A stretch of DNA of 17,886 bases from Hyphomicrobiaceae bacterium (GCA_025359005.1 JANYHP010000576.1:1-17886), one strand, 5' to 3'; counted from the first letter of the stretch, positions 8,901 to 16,236 are shown. Numbers and translations are program-made. The notes: a model not told the origin generated them from the sequence alone.

Positions 8901-9192
8901 CGTCTTCGACGAAGAAATTGAAGGGATCGATCACCGCCATGTCGGCGATGATATCGACAGTGACCGAGAACACATCGGTGGGCTCCGGCATCACGACGCG
9001 GGCCTGGAAATTGCCGAACGGATCCTGTTGCCAGTTGATGTAGTGGGTCGCCGGTTCGACCGTGAGCGAATAACTCAGGACTGGGGTGCGGCAGTGCGGG
9101 GCCGGCCGCAGCCGGATGACCTGCGGCCCCATGCCGATCTGACGATCGTAGCGATAGGTTGTCTTGTGGGTCAGGCCAACATGAAGAACCAT
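5905..9192 (-). CDS. Transglutaminase / DUF2126 protein (about 1095 aa)
   Basis: This is a large two-part protein. Residues 1-260 are a transglutaminase module: an N-terminal beta domain (LTHKTTYRYDRQIGMGPQVI, residues 7-26) and a core with Cys180 in SGSCRDSAWL, His229 in TDLHAWTEVY and Asp245 in GLDPTSG. Residues about 310-1090 are a DUF2126 region, with RLSMGGEPTFVAADH and GTGGGNHIVLGG. The length matches family members of about 1100 residues. The ATG at 9192 is chosen because homologues begin at this beta domain, although the frame stays open to 9459. DUF2126 proteins commonly sit beside ATP-grasp/alpha-E genes, as here. Expected location is the cytoplasm. The reaction is unknown; a role in making or breaking amide bonds is an inference from the transglutaminase core. 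Confidence 0.92.
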   Translation of the reverse strand: MVLHVGLTHKTTYRYDRQIGMGPQVIRLRPAPHCRTPVLSYSLTVEPATHYINWQQDPFGNFQARVVMPEPTDVFSVTVDIIADMAVIDPFNFFVEDGALQWPFDYEAVVKQELRPYLEPAPVGPRLAAYLAKMDRSTRTTIDFLCDINRQLQHDVGYLIRMEPGIQTPEETLGKASGSCRDSAWLMVQILRNMGLAARFVSGYLIQLTPDVKALDGPVGAATDFTDLHAWTEVYIPGAGWIGLDPTSGLLAGEGHIPLAATPHHVSAAPISGNHGKAEVTFDFKMAVTRYRETPRVTKPYTDETWTGILDSGAAIDKRLLAGDVRLSMGGEPTFVAADHKDGAEWSIAAVGPTKRGYAEGLVRRLQQRFAPGGLLHYGQGKWYPGEPLPRWSFALYWRTDGKPLWEDPGRIARETSPRAVTAADAETFTTRLCEHLGLPVHSAMPAYEDFAHVVLIEQSLPANAVPETAKLDDPRSRERLVRLLDGGLMQPASFVLPIQAWQSQELGRRWVSERWKVRRERLFLLPGDSPAGFRLPLSSLTELDPLEQPNVAPRDPFAATPTLPTRDALMQRRRAATLDAQFASVTGPDAIPVRTALVVEPRDGKLCIFMPPVTDAEDYSALIAAIEDTARLTDMPVLIEGYAPPADPRFSVIKVTPDPGVIEVNVQPATSWAELVSITTGLYEDAHLERLSTEKFMLDGRHTGTGGGNHIVLGGLTPADSPFLRRPDLLASVVAYWQNHPSLSYLFSGLFIGPTSQAPRADEARHEALYELDIAMNQIPDPASGNVPPWIVDRLFRNFLIDVTGNTHRAEICIDKLYSPDSATGRLGLVEFRSFEMPPHARMSLAQQLLLRALVVMFWEKPYRQKLVRWGASLHDRFMLPHYLWSDLADVVADVKAAGLPIDVAWFRPHYEFRCPRLGRIEAANVELELRQALEPWHVLGEETVAGGTARYVDSSLERIQVKVRGLTGDRFIVTCNDRAIPLAPTGTYGEAVAGVRYRAWGPPSALHPMIAPHVPLTFDLIDTWTGRSFAGCRYHVAHPGGRNPETFPVNAYEAEGRCLARFEAHGHTPGPRVAPVAAINPDYPLTLDLRRTD

Positions 9193-9482
9193 GAGCTGCT
9201 GCGTACCTTTCTGGCGGAGACGAACCGACACACGGGTGGAGGTCATGGCGACCAGGCGCCACGGGCACTCCACCACGTATGCACCGACGACGATGGTGAC
9301 ACAGCCGACACCGTACTCCAGACCTGCGGTGCCCATCACAATGGCACACAGCAAAAGAGTGGTGGTGCCGGTGCACAAAAATAGAGCAAGTCCGACTGCT
9401 TTGTGGGATACGGTGGCGGCGACGCGACTTCCCCGCCGTGATGGCGATCTTGCGCTCATTCCGCCGAGATGTGGACCCCAGA
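9193..9482. promoter_or_regulatory. Divergent intergenic region between the DUF2126 operon and the metallopeptidase gene
   Basis: These 290 bp separate the starts of two divergent genes and must hold promoters in both directions. I find no convincing -35/-10 pair or long inverted repeat. On the - strand the DUF2126 frame stays open through most of it (to 9459) and would encode two hydrophobic stretches; I treat this as non-coding but list it as a finding. Ribosome sites on both sides are weak. Confidence 0.45.
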
Positions 9483-10526
9483 ATGAAAAGTTTCGTCTGC
9501 CCGCGCTGCCGTTACAAGGTTTATTTCGAGAGTGTCAGCTGCGTAAGATGTGGGCAGGCCGTCGGTTTTCAGGCCACCACCCTTTCGATGGTCGCCCTGG
9601 AGGCGCCTGTGAAGGCGGGAGCGGCGCCCGCAAAAGCCCGTATTCCCGCGGCGAAGGGCCTGCAATACTGCGCAAATGCCGCCCACAAGGTCTGCAACTG
9701 GGTGACCACCGTGGGCGATGCCAATGGGTTGTGCAGCGCCTGCGATCTCAATCGTACGATACCTAACCTCTCCGAGCCCGGTGGCCTGGCGGCCTGGCGG
9801 GATCTTGAACATGCCAAGAAGCGGCTGGTCTACTCGCTTTTGCGCCTCGGATTGCCGCTCGACGCAGGCGCCTCCGGCGGTGGACGTCTCACGTTTGACT
9901 TCGCGCGCGACACGGTGACAGGCCACATCGACGGGGTCATCACGATCGACGTCATCGAAGCTGACGCTGTCGAGCGCGAGCGGCAGCGCCAGCATTTCGG
10001 CGAGCCCTATCGCGCGCTACTTGGTCATCTGCGCCACGAGAGCGGGCATTTTTACTGGATGGCGCTCGTCGAGACGTCGCCGTGTCTCGAAGAATTCCGC
10101 AAAGTGTTCGGCGACGAGCGCAAGGACTATCAGGCGGCGCTGGCGTTGCATCACGCGAATGTGCCGCCCGTCGACTGGCAGGTGCGTCACGTCTCGCCGT
10201 ATGCGAGTTCGCACCCTTGGGAGGATTGGGCCGAGACCTGGGCCCACTACCTGCATATGGTCGACGCGCTCGACACGGCCGAAGCCGAAGGCATGGAGCC
10301 TCGCGCCGCGGGATTTTCCTTGGGCGCGATCTGGCCGTTCAAAAAAAACGATCTCTACCGCGACGAGACGTTCGAAGCGCTGATGGACCGCTGGGTCCCG
10401 TTGACGATCGCCATGAACAGCATCAGCCGCAGCATGGGGCACGACGACTTCTACCCTTTCGTGATCACCGCCGCCGTGTTCGACAAACTCGCCTTCGTGC
10501 ACCGTGTCATTCGCGGACAGGCGTAG
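9483..10526 (+). CDS. Zinc-ribbon putative zinc-binding metallopeptidase (Peptidase_Mx type, 347 aa)
   Basis: The protein opens with a zinc ribbon (Cys6, Cys9, Cys20, Cys23 in CPRCRYKVYFESVSCVRCG) and has a second cysteine set near residues 63-87 (YCANAAHKVCNW, GLCSACDLN). A gluzincin-like HEXXH site follows (HESGH, 185-189), with a likely third ligand in WEDWAETWAHY (about 246-256). This layout matches the putative zinc-binding metallopeptidase family (PF15887). No signal peptide or membrane segment is seen. The ATG at 9483 is preferred over the GTG at 9438 and the ATG at 9441 because relatives start directly at the zinc ribbon. It is divergent from the transglutaminase/ATP-grasp operon, a neighbourhood I recall for this family, so it may process products of that system. 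It converges with the alkylsulfatase gene across 23 bp. Confidence 0.88.
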   Translation: MKSFVCPRCRYKVYFESVSCVRCGQAVGFQATTLSMVALEAPVKAGAAPAKARIPAAKGLQYCANAAHKVCNWVTTVGDANGLCSACDLNRTIPNLSEPGGLAAWRDLEHAKKRLVYSLLRLGLPLDAGASGGGRLTFDFARDTVTGHIDGVITIDVIEADAVERERQRQHFGEPYRALLGHLRHESGHFYWMALVETSPCLEEFRKVFGDERKDYQAALALHHANVPPVDWQVRHVSPYASSHPWEDWAETWAHYLHMVDALDTAEAEGMEPRAAGFSLGAIWPFKKNDLYRDETFEALMDRWVPLTIAMNSISRSMGHDDFYPFVITAAVFDKLAFVHRVIRGQA

Positions 10527-10549
10527 CAATCGGCCGGTCGCGACCCTCC

Positions 10550-12493
10550 TCACACAGCCGCGCGCTTTGGTTCCACGATTTCGAACATGCGCGTGTTCAT
10601 ATCGATCAAAGCGAAGAGGTCGCGGACCATCCCGGCATCGCCGGCGATCGAGCCCGCCAACGCGACGAGTGCCTCCACGATCGGTGTTCGCGCGCCGATG
10701 AGGGCGTTGAGTTGCGACCGGGTCAGCGCAACCTCCGCATCCGCCTTTGCGGCATGGTCGCCGACGCTATGGGTTAGCGTCGCATTCTCCAATGACAGCG
10801 TCGAGCGCTCGCCGGTGTCCGTCAGCGTCCAGTTGAGCACGATGTGTTTGTCGAATGCCTTGGGCCCGTTCAGTCGGATCGACAGCGTATCGAAGAGCTG
10901 TTCGATGCTGAGCGCGGCCATCGTCTCCGGCGAGATCGGCGTGCGGCCGGGGAGATTTGGCATGCCGTGTCGCAGTTCGTGTGCGCCGAACAGGTAGGCA
11001 TTGCGCCACGTCGATGATTCCGCGAGATAACCGAGTTGTTCGTACGTGTCGGCAAGCAGGTCGCGCGCGCCTTTGTGATCGGGATCGGCGAACACGGCCT
11101 GGCTCATCACCTGCGCGACCCATCGGTACTCGCCGGCCGCGAAGTCTGCGGCGGCCCGCGTGACGGCTGCATCGATCCCGCCCATGTAGTCCATCGCCTT
11201 CTTCGCACTTTCGACAGGCGGCAACGGATCGAGATTGGCCGGGTTGCAGTCATACCAGCCGAGATAGTGCTGATAGACGGCCTTGGCGTTGTGGCGCACG
11301 GAACCGTAGTAGCCGCGGGCGTGCCAGTGCCTGGCGAGGCTCGGCGGCAGCGCGATCTGCTCGGCGATTTCGGGCGCCGTCAGCCCGTGGTTCATCAGGC
11401 GCACCGTCTGGTCGTGCACGTATTTGTAGAGATCGCGCTGGACGGCAATGTAGTCAGCGATCCGGGCACTGCCCCAGACGGGCCAATGATGCTGGCCAAT
11501 CAAGGCTTCGGCGGCGCCGCCCCATAGCTCCAGCGCTTCCGAGAGATACCCCGACCAGACGCGCGCATCGCGCACCTGCGAGCCGCGGAACGGCAGCAGA
11601 TTGTGGAAATTGTGGGTGGCATTTTCAGCCAGGCACAACACGCCGAAATCGGGCAGGAAGAAGTGCATTTCCGCCGGTGCCTCGCTGTCCGGCGCCATCT
11701 GGAAAACGAAGCGGACGCCATCGATCGTGCGTTCCTCGCCCGTGCGCGTGATGTGGTCGGTCGGCGGGATCAGCGCCACCGAGCCGACCGCCATGGTCTT
11801 GCCGAGACCGCAGTCGACGTGCCCGCGTGGACCCGGCGGCAACAGGCGGCCGAACTGGTACATCGAACGGCGCAACATAGCATTGCCGACGAACACGTTC
11901 TCCGAAACTGTGTGCTCCATGAAATGCTCAGGCGCGATCACCGGAACCTTCCCGGATGCAACGACCGCCCGGTCGACAACGCCCGCGCAGCCGCCCCAGT
12001 GGTCGGTGTGCGTGTGGGTGTAGATGATGGCCGAGACCGGTCGCTCGCCTCGGTGACGGCGATAGAGCGCCAGCGCGGCGGCCGCCCCTTCCGTCGACGT
12101 CAGCGTATCGACGACAATGACGCCGGCCCCACTTTCGATCAGCGTCATGTTCGCGATATCGAGGCCACGCACCTGATAGACACCGGGCACAACTTCGAAC
12201 AGCCCATGATTGAGATTAAGGCGCGCCTGCCGCCACAGGCTCGGATTGACTGTCGGTGGCGGTGTTTCGTCGGCCTGGAACGCGTAAGGAACCATGCTCC
12301 AGACGGGACGCCCGGTCGCGTGCAAAACCACTGCGTCGTCGATTGTCCCGAGAAAGCCGCGGCGGGCGTCGGCGAAATCCTGCGTGTCGGTGAAGGGCAG
12401 TTCGGCCGCCGTCGTGGCGTGTGCGGCGCGCACGTGGGGGCTGGCGTCGCGGCGCTGCTGCGTATCGGTTGATGTGTCGGTGGACGGGCTCAT
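10550..12493 (-). CDS. Alkylsulfatase, SdsA1-type metallo-beta-lactamase-fold hydrolase (about 647 aa)
   Basis: This enzyme would cleave primary alkyl sulfates such as dodecyl sulfate into alcohol and sulfate. Its metal site THTHTDHWGG (about residues 159-168) is followed by MEHTVSENVFVGNAM, PAEMHFFLPDFGVLCLAENATHN with its acidic ligands, and GQHHWPVWG. Residues about 380-520 (YYGSVRHNAKAVYQHYLGWYDCNP) match the dimerisation domain, and the last ~125 residues an SCP2-like lipid-binding domain. Length and order fit SdsA1 (about 650 residues). The ATG at 12493 is preferred; the frame also has a TTG at 12511, but only the ATG has a plausible upstream AGCGAG. The N-terminus is Ser/Thr/Asp-rich with no Sec signal, unlike the secreted Pseudomonas enzyme. 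It lies 51 nt after the alcohol dehydrogenase gene on the same strand, so the two are probably co-transcribed. Confidence 0.92.
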   Translation of the reverse strand: MSPSTDTSTDTQQRRDASPHVRAAHATTAAELPFTDTQDFADARRGFLGTIDDAVVLHATGRPVWSMVPYAFQADETPPPTVNPSLWRQARLNLNHGLFEVVPGVYQVRGLDIANMTLIESGAGVIVVDTLTSTEGAAAALALYRRHRGERPVSAIIYTHTHTDHWGGCAGVVDRAVVASGKVPVIAPEHFMEHTVSENVFVGNAMLRRSMYQFGRLLPPGPRGHVDCGLGKTMAVGSVALIPPTDHITRTGEERTIDGVRFVFQMAPDSEAPAEMHFFLPDFGVLCLAENATHNFHNLLPFRGSQVRDARVWSGYLSEALELWGGAAEALIGQHHWPVWGSARIADYIAVQRDLYKYVHDQTVRLMNHGLTAPEIAEQIALPPSLARHWHARGYYGSVRHNAKAVYQHYLGWYDCNPANLDPLPPVESAKKAMDYMGGIDAAVTRAAADFAAGEYRWVAQVMSQAVFADPDHKGARDLLADTYEQLGYLAESSTWRNAYLFGAHELRHGMPNLPGRTPISPETMAALSIEQLFDTLSIRLNGPKAFDKHIVLNWTLTDTGERSTLSLENATLTHSVGDHAAKADAEVALTRSQLNALIGARTPIVEALVALAGSIAGDAGMVRDLFALIDMNTRMFEIVEPKRAAV

Positions 12494-12544
12494 ATCGCAC
12501 TCGCTTTTCAAAGTCAGGTCTGCTGGTTCGTCAGGTCGTGGGCT

Positions 12545-14155
12545 CTATGCAGCAGCGTTGGAGGCAGCCGATGCGCGACGTATGAAGTCGGCGGCGCGCT
12601 CGGCGATCATGATGGTCGGAGCATTGGTGTTGCCACCGATCAGCGTCGGCATCACGGAGGCATCGACGACACGCAAGCCCTCGACGCCGCGCACGCGCAG
12701 CTGAGCGTCGACCACGGTCATCCGATCGCCGGCCGGCCCCATTTTGCAGGTGCCGACCGGGTGATAGATTGTCTCCGAGCGTGCCCTGATCCATGCCTCG
12801 ATCTCGGCATCGGTTTTATTGGCAACGCCGGGTTCACGCTCGGCACCTCGCGTCGCATCAAAGGCCTTCTGCGCAAAAATTTCGCGCGCGAGTTTCGTGC
12901 CCGCCACGAGCGTTTCCACGTCGCGACCCGCACTGAGATAGTTGGCGTCGATGGCGGGGTGCGCCATGGGGTCGGCTGATTGCAGACGGATGCTGCCGCG
13001 GCTTTCTGGTCGCAGTTGGCAGACGTGCAGGGTGAAGCCGTTCTGCTTCAATTTGGTGCGACCATGGTCGATCACGAAAGCCGGAATGAAGTGCAATTGC
13101 AGATCGGGCACGCTGAGATCCGTATGGCTTTTGAGAAAGCCACCCGACTCTGCGAGGCACGACGTGCCTGGCCCGGTCTTCGTGAAGAGGTATTTGGCCA
13201 GCGTCGCCAGCTTGCTCGCGTTATCGTAGGTGTCGCGCGTGGTGCAGTGATAAAGCACGCCGGCGTCGAGGTGATCCTGCAAGTTGCCGCCGACCCCCGG
13301 CACGTCGGCGGCCACCGTAATACCCAGTGCGCGCAAATGATCGGCGGGGCCGACGCCGCTCAGCATCAGGAGTTGCGGCGAGTTGACCGCGCCGCCGGAT
13401 AAAATGACCTCGCGCGTCGCGTGTGCGGTCTCGTCCCGGCCGTTGCAGCGATAGGCGACGCCGGTCGCGCGGCCGCCCTCGATCACCACCCGCGCCACCT
13501 GCGCGCCGGTCACGACTGTCACGTTGCCACGCGCCATCGCCGGGCGCAGATAGGCCGACGCCGCAGACCACCGCTGCGCGTTCTTCTGGGTAACCTGATA
13601 GAGCCCCACGCCTTCCTGGTCGGGGCCGTTGAAATCGGCTGTGCTTGGATGCCCTGCCTGCCGGCATGCCTCCAGAAAGTTTTGGTTGATCGGGGCTGGC
13701 GTGATCTGATCGGCGACATTCAGCGGGCCGCCCGTGCCGTGCAGATCCGTAGCGCCCCGCTCCTGATGCTGCGACCTCTTGAAGTAGGGCAATACATCGC
13801 CGAAGCTCCAGCCTTCATTACCCAATTGCCGCCAGTGATCGTAGTCGGAGGCGTGTCCGCGAATATACAACATGGCGTTGATCGACGACGACCCACCCAG
13901 CGTCTTGCCGCGCGGCCAATACATGCTCCGGCCATTGCAATGTGCCTGCGGCGTCGTCCGGTAATGCCAATTGAAGACGCTGGCCTCGCCGAGGGCGGCA
14001 AACCCCGCAGGCATCTTCAGCATGAAACTTTTGTCGGGTCCGCCCGCTTCGAGCACGAGGACGCGCGCGTTGCGGTCCTCGCCCAGCCGATACGCCAGTG
14101 TGCATCCGGCGCTGCCGGCGCCGACGATAATGTAATCGTATGCGGTCTGAGGCAT
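12545..14155 (-). CDS. AlkJ-like GMC-family alcohol dehydrogenase (536 aa)
   Basis: This is an FAD-dependent GMC oxidoreductase. An N-terminal FAD-binding GAGSAG (residues 12-17) is followed by VLVLEAGG, the GMC signature WPRGKTLGGSSSINAMLYIR (about 79-98) and the C-terminal catalytic pair His465 (YHPVGTCKMG) and Asn511 (GGNTNAPTIMIAE). Many stretches resemble Pseudomonas AlkJ, for example GVGLYQVTQKNAQRWS and the VAESGGF-like LAESGGFLKS, so a membrane-associated, quinone-linked alkanol dehydrogenase is likelier than choline dehydrogenase. Beside the alkylsulfatase it would oxidise the released long-chain alcohol to the aldehyde. ATG at 14155 has GAGGGGGG 7 nt upstream. The gene is divergent from the aldehyde dehydrogenase gene. 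The exact alcohol substrate is inferred from context. Confidence 0.92.
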   Translation of the reverse strand: MPQTAYDYIIVGAGSAGCTLAYRLGEDRNARVLVLEAGGPDKSFMLKMPAGFAALGEASVFNWHYRTTPQAHCNGRSMYWPRGKTLGGSSSINAMLYIRGHASDYDHWRQLGNEGWSFGDVLPYFKRSQHQERGATDLHGTGGPLNVADQITPAPINQNFLEACRQAGHPSTADFNGPDQEGVGLYQVTQKNAQRWSAASAYLRPAMARGNVTVVTGAQVARVVIEGGRATGVAYRCNGRDETAHATREVILSGGAVNSPQLLMLSGVGPADHLRALGITVAADVPGVGGNLQDHLDAGVLYHCTTRDTYDNASKLATLAKYLFTKTGPGTSCLAESGGFLKSHTDLSVPDLQLHFIPAFVIDHGRTKLKQNGFTLHVCQLRPESRGSIRLQSADPMAHPAIDANYLSAGRDVETLVAGTKLAREIFAQKAFDATRGAEREPGVANKTDAEIEAWIRARSETIYHPVGTCKMGPAGDRMTVVDAQLRVRGVEGLRVVDASVMPTLIGGNTNAPTIMIAERAADFIRRASAASNAAA

Positions 14156-14303
14156 GGCGATCCCCCCTCGAATGCTTATTTTTCAGAAGCGTCGCAGCCG
14201 TTGCTTGCTTATGTCAACAACTGCCTTCATTGAGCGCATGCGGGGCGCGTTTGGTGTGAATCGGGCAATGACCGTGCTCGCGGTGCAGTCGAAGGAGGGG
14301 TGG
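14156..14303. promoter_or_regulatory. Divergent promoter region between the alcohol and aldehyde dehydrogenase genes
   Basis: This 148-bp gap must drive both the GMC-alkylsulfatase pair (-) and the aldehyde dehydrogenase (+). On the - strand a perfect -35-like TTGACA occurs at 14217-14212, but no good -10 box lies 16-18 nt downstream, so this is only a candidate. The + strand frame of the aldehyde dehydrogenase is open through the gap, but its peptide does not look like family sequence. I see no clear operator palindrome. Confidence 0.4.
14293..14298 (+). promoter_or_regulatory. Strong Shine-Dalgarno deciding the aldehyde dehydrogenase start
   Basis: AGGAGG lies 5 nt before the ATG at 14304. 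It is the best ribosome-binding site in the window and favours this start over the in-frame codons at 14154 and later, which lack such a site and would add about 50 unrelated residues. Confidence 0.75.
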
Positions 14304-15764
14304 ATGAACCGGGCGCAAGGCACTGCTACGACGGTGTCGTTCGAAGGACAGTCGGCCGAAGCCGCAGCGCCGCGCGCGTTGCTGGAAGCGCAGCGGGCGG
14401 CGTTTCTGGATGATATGACGCCAGCCGCGGGCGTGCGCGACGATCGGCTTCGGCGGCTCCTTGGCATGATGCGTGCCAATGAAGAAAAGATCATCACGGC
14501 GATCGATGCCGACTTCGGCGGCCGCTCGGCACAACAGACGCTGCTGGCCGAAGTCATGATGGTCGCTGGCGCCATCCGCCACGCGCGTCGAAACCTGGCG
14601 CGCTGGATGCGGCCGATTACGCTCCCCACGGCGTTGCGATACCGGTTCGGGTCCAACACGCTGTTCCGGCAGCCGCTCGGCGTCGTCGGCATCGTCTCGC
14701 CGTGGAACTATCCGTGCAATCTCAGTCTCGTGCCTGCTATCGGTGCCATCGCAGCCGGCAACCGCGTCATGCTCAAGCCGTCCGAATTGACGCCGCGGTT
14801 TTCTGAGCTGCTGGCACAGATGATCGCCGAAGCGTTCAAGGTGGATGAACTGAGCGTCGTTCTCGGTGGCGCGGATGTGGGGCGGGCCTTTGTCGAGCTG
14901 CCCTTCGATCATTTGGTGTTCACAGGATCGACGGAGGTCGGCCGCAAGGTCGCGGAAGCTGCGGCGCGCAATCTGGTCCCCGTGACCTTGGAACTCGGCG
15001 GCAAATCACCGGTCATCGTCGATGGCTCGGCGGATATCGGGGTGGTTGCGGCAAAGGTGATGAACGCCAAGCTGTTCAACGCCGGCCAGACCTGCATCGC
15101 CCCCGACTACGTGGTGTTGCCGCGCGGCGAGGAAGACGCCTTCGTTGCAGCGTCGCGGCGGGCTGTCGCACGATTTTATCCCAAGGGCATAGACAGCCCC
15201 GACTACACCAGCATCATCAACGAACGGCATTACCAGCGCCTGCAGGCCCTGTTGGACGATGCACGTGCCAAAGGTGCCACCATCGTTGATCTGGTCGGCG
15301 GCGAACGGGGATCGGATCCCGGTCGCAAGCGCATGGCGCCGGCGATCGTGCTGGGGACGACGGCGGCGATGCGGATCATGCAGGAGGAGGTATTCGGGCC
15401 GGTGCTGCCGGTGGTGTCGTGCGCGACGCGTGCGGAGGCGATCCAATACGTCAATGCACGACCGCGTCCCCTCGCGCTCTATTGGTTCGGGTCCGACGGC
15501 AAGGCCCGCGACGACGTTCTCCGCAACACCATTTCCGGCGGGGTAACGATAAACGACTGCATCTGGCACTTTGCGCAGGAAGACGCGCCGTTCGGCGGTG
15601 TCGGCGCTTCCGGAACCGGCGCCTATCATGGCGAGTATGGCTTCCGCACATTCAGTAAGGAGAAGCCAGTATTCTACCAGTCGCGTGTCAGTGGTGTGGG
15701 CCTCTTCAATCCGCCCTATGGCGCACGCTTCGATTGGCTGATGCGGCTGACGAAGCGCTTCTGA
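14304..15764 (+). CDS. Coniferyl-aldehyde-dehydrogenase-type aldehyde dehydrogenase (486 aa)
   Basis: This is an NAD(P)-dependent aldehyde dehydrogenase of the class-3/coniferyl aldehyde dehydrogenase group. The cofactor site begins GVVGIVSPWNYPCNLSL, the general base is Glu230 in LELGGKSPVIV, and the nucleophile is Cys264 in KLFNAGQTCIAPDYVVL, a stretch typical of this group. The C-terminal end FSKEKPVFYQSR...PPYG is typical of class-3 enzymes. Length (486) is close to relatives at about 470-490 residues. The start rests on the strong ribosome site at 14293. Its place, divergent from the AlkJ-like dehydrogenase and alkylsulfatase, suggests that here it oxidises a long-chain aldehyde to a fatty acid; an aromatic aldehyde substrate remains possible. 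It converges with the dehydroquinase-like gene across 19 bp. Confidence 0.92.
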   Translation: MNRAQGTATTVSFEGQSAEAAAPRALLEAQRAAFLDDMTPAAGVRDDRLRRLLGMMRANEEKIITAIDADFGGRSAQQTLLAEVMMVAGAIRHARRNLARWMRPITLPTALRYRFGSNTLFRQPLGVVGIVSPWNYPCNLSLVPAIGAIAAGNRVMLKPSELTPRFSELLAQMIAEAFKVDELSVVLGGADVGRAFVELPFDHLVFTGSTEVGRKVAEAAARNLVPVTLELGGKSPVIVDGSADIGVVAAKVMNAKLFNAGQTCIAPDYVVLPRGEEDAFVAASRRAVARFYPKGIDSPDYTSIINERHYQRLQALLDDARAKGATIVDLVGGERGSDPGRKRMAPAIVLGTTAAMRIMQEEVFGPVLPVVSCATRAEAIQYVNARPRPLALYWFGSDGKARDDVLRNTISGGVTINDCIWHFAQEDAPFGGVGASGTGAYHGEYGFRTFSKEKPVFYQSRVSGVGLFNPPYGARFDWLMRLTKRF

Positions 15765-15783
15765 TCGCTCCGGCGCACTGCGT

Positions 15784-16236
15784 TCACGCTGTTTTGTGCG
15801 ATTTGTAGTGATCGGCGACCGCCAGCAGGGCCGCCTCGTATCCGAACGGGCCAAGGCCGCAGATGACGCCCGTCGCGCCATACGAGATGATCGACTTCTG
15901 ATAGAGCGGGTCGCGGCGGTGGATATTGGTGATGTGCACTTCGATCACCGGCTCCGCGATCGTCTTCAGCGCATCAAGCAACGGCACCGAGTAAAACGAC
16001 AGCCCGGCCGGATTGACGATGACCGCCGCCTTTTTCTCGCGTGCTTCATGCACCCAATTGATCAACTCACCTTCGAAATTACTCTGGGCGAAAAAGAGAT
16101 CGAGCTTCGCGCTTTCGGCGACGAATTGGCAGCGCGCTTTGACTTGGTCGAGCGTCGTCGTGCCGTACAGATGAGGCTCACGTTTGCCGAGCAGGTTGAG
16201 GTTGGGTCCGTTGAGCAGGAAGACGGGGTGGTGCAT
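15784..16236 (-). CDS. Type II 3-dehydroquinate dehydratase homologue with altered substrate site (150 aa)
   Basis: Length and fold motifs are those of type II dehydroquinases, dodecameric enzymes interconverting 3-dehydroquinate and 3-dehydroshikimate. The catalytic residues are kept, and the numbering coincides with the M. tuberculosis enzyme as I recall it: Asn12, Arg19 and Tyr24 in NGPNLNLLGKREPHLYG, Asn75, Asp88, Glu99, His101 and Arg108. Three substrate-contact positions differ: His81 is Phe (NPAGLSFYSVPLLDAL replaces the usual THTS-ALRD pattern), Ser103 is Thr and Arg112 is Tyr. A normal AroQ role in aromatic amino acid synthesis is therefore doubtful; a related cyclic polyol or keto acid may be the substrate. 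It is divergent from a Gfo/Idh/MocA dehydrogenase, which supports a catabolic role. The family is certain, the function open. Confidence 0.88.
   Translation of the reverse strand: MHHPVFLLNGPNLNLLGKREPHLYGTTTLDQVKARCQFVAESAKLDLFFAQSNFEGELINWVHEAREKKAAVIVNPAGLSFYSVPLLDALKTIAEPVIEVHITNIHRRDPLYQKSIISYGATGVICGLGPFGYEAALLAVADHYKSHKTA

Noticed and set aside
12545..14155. Choline dehydrogenase (BetA) as the identity of the GMC protein
   Set aside because: The sequence resembles AlkJ at several stretches, and the neighbours are an alkylsulfatase and an aldehyde dehydrogenase, with no betaine genes nearby.
13421..14233. A 270-codon + strand frame opposite the AlkJ-like gene
   Set aside because: Antisense shadow of a gene with complete GMC motifs; its composition is not protein-like.
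14154..14303. N-terminal extension of the aldehyde dehydrogenase by 50 residues
   Set aside because: It does not resemble aldehyde dehydrogenase N-termini, and a strong AGGAGG directly precedes the ATG at 14304.
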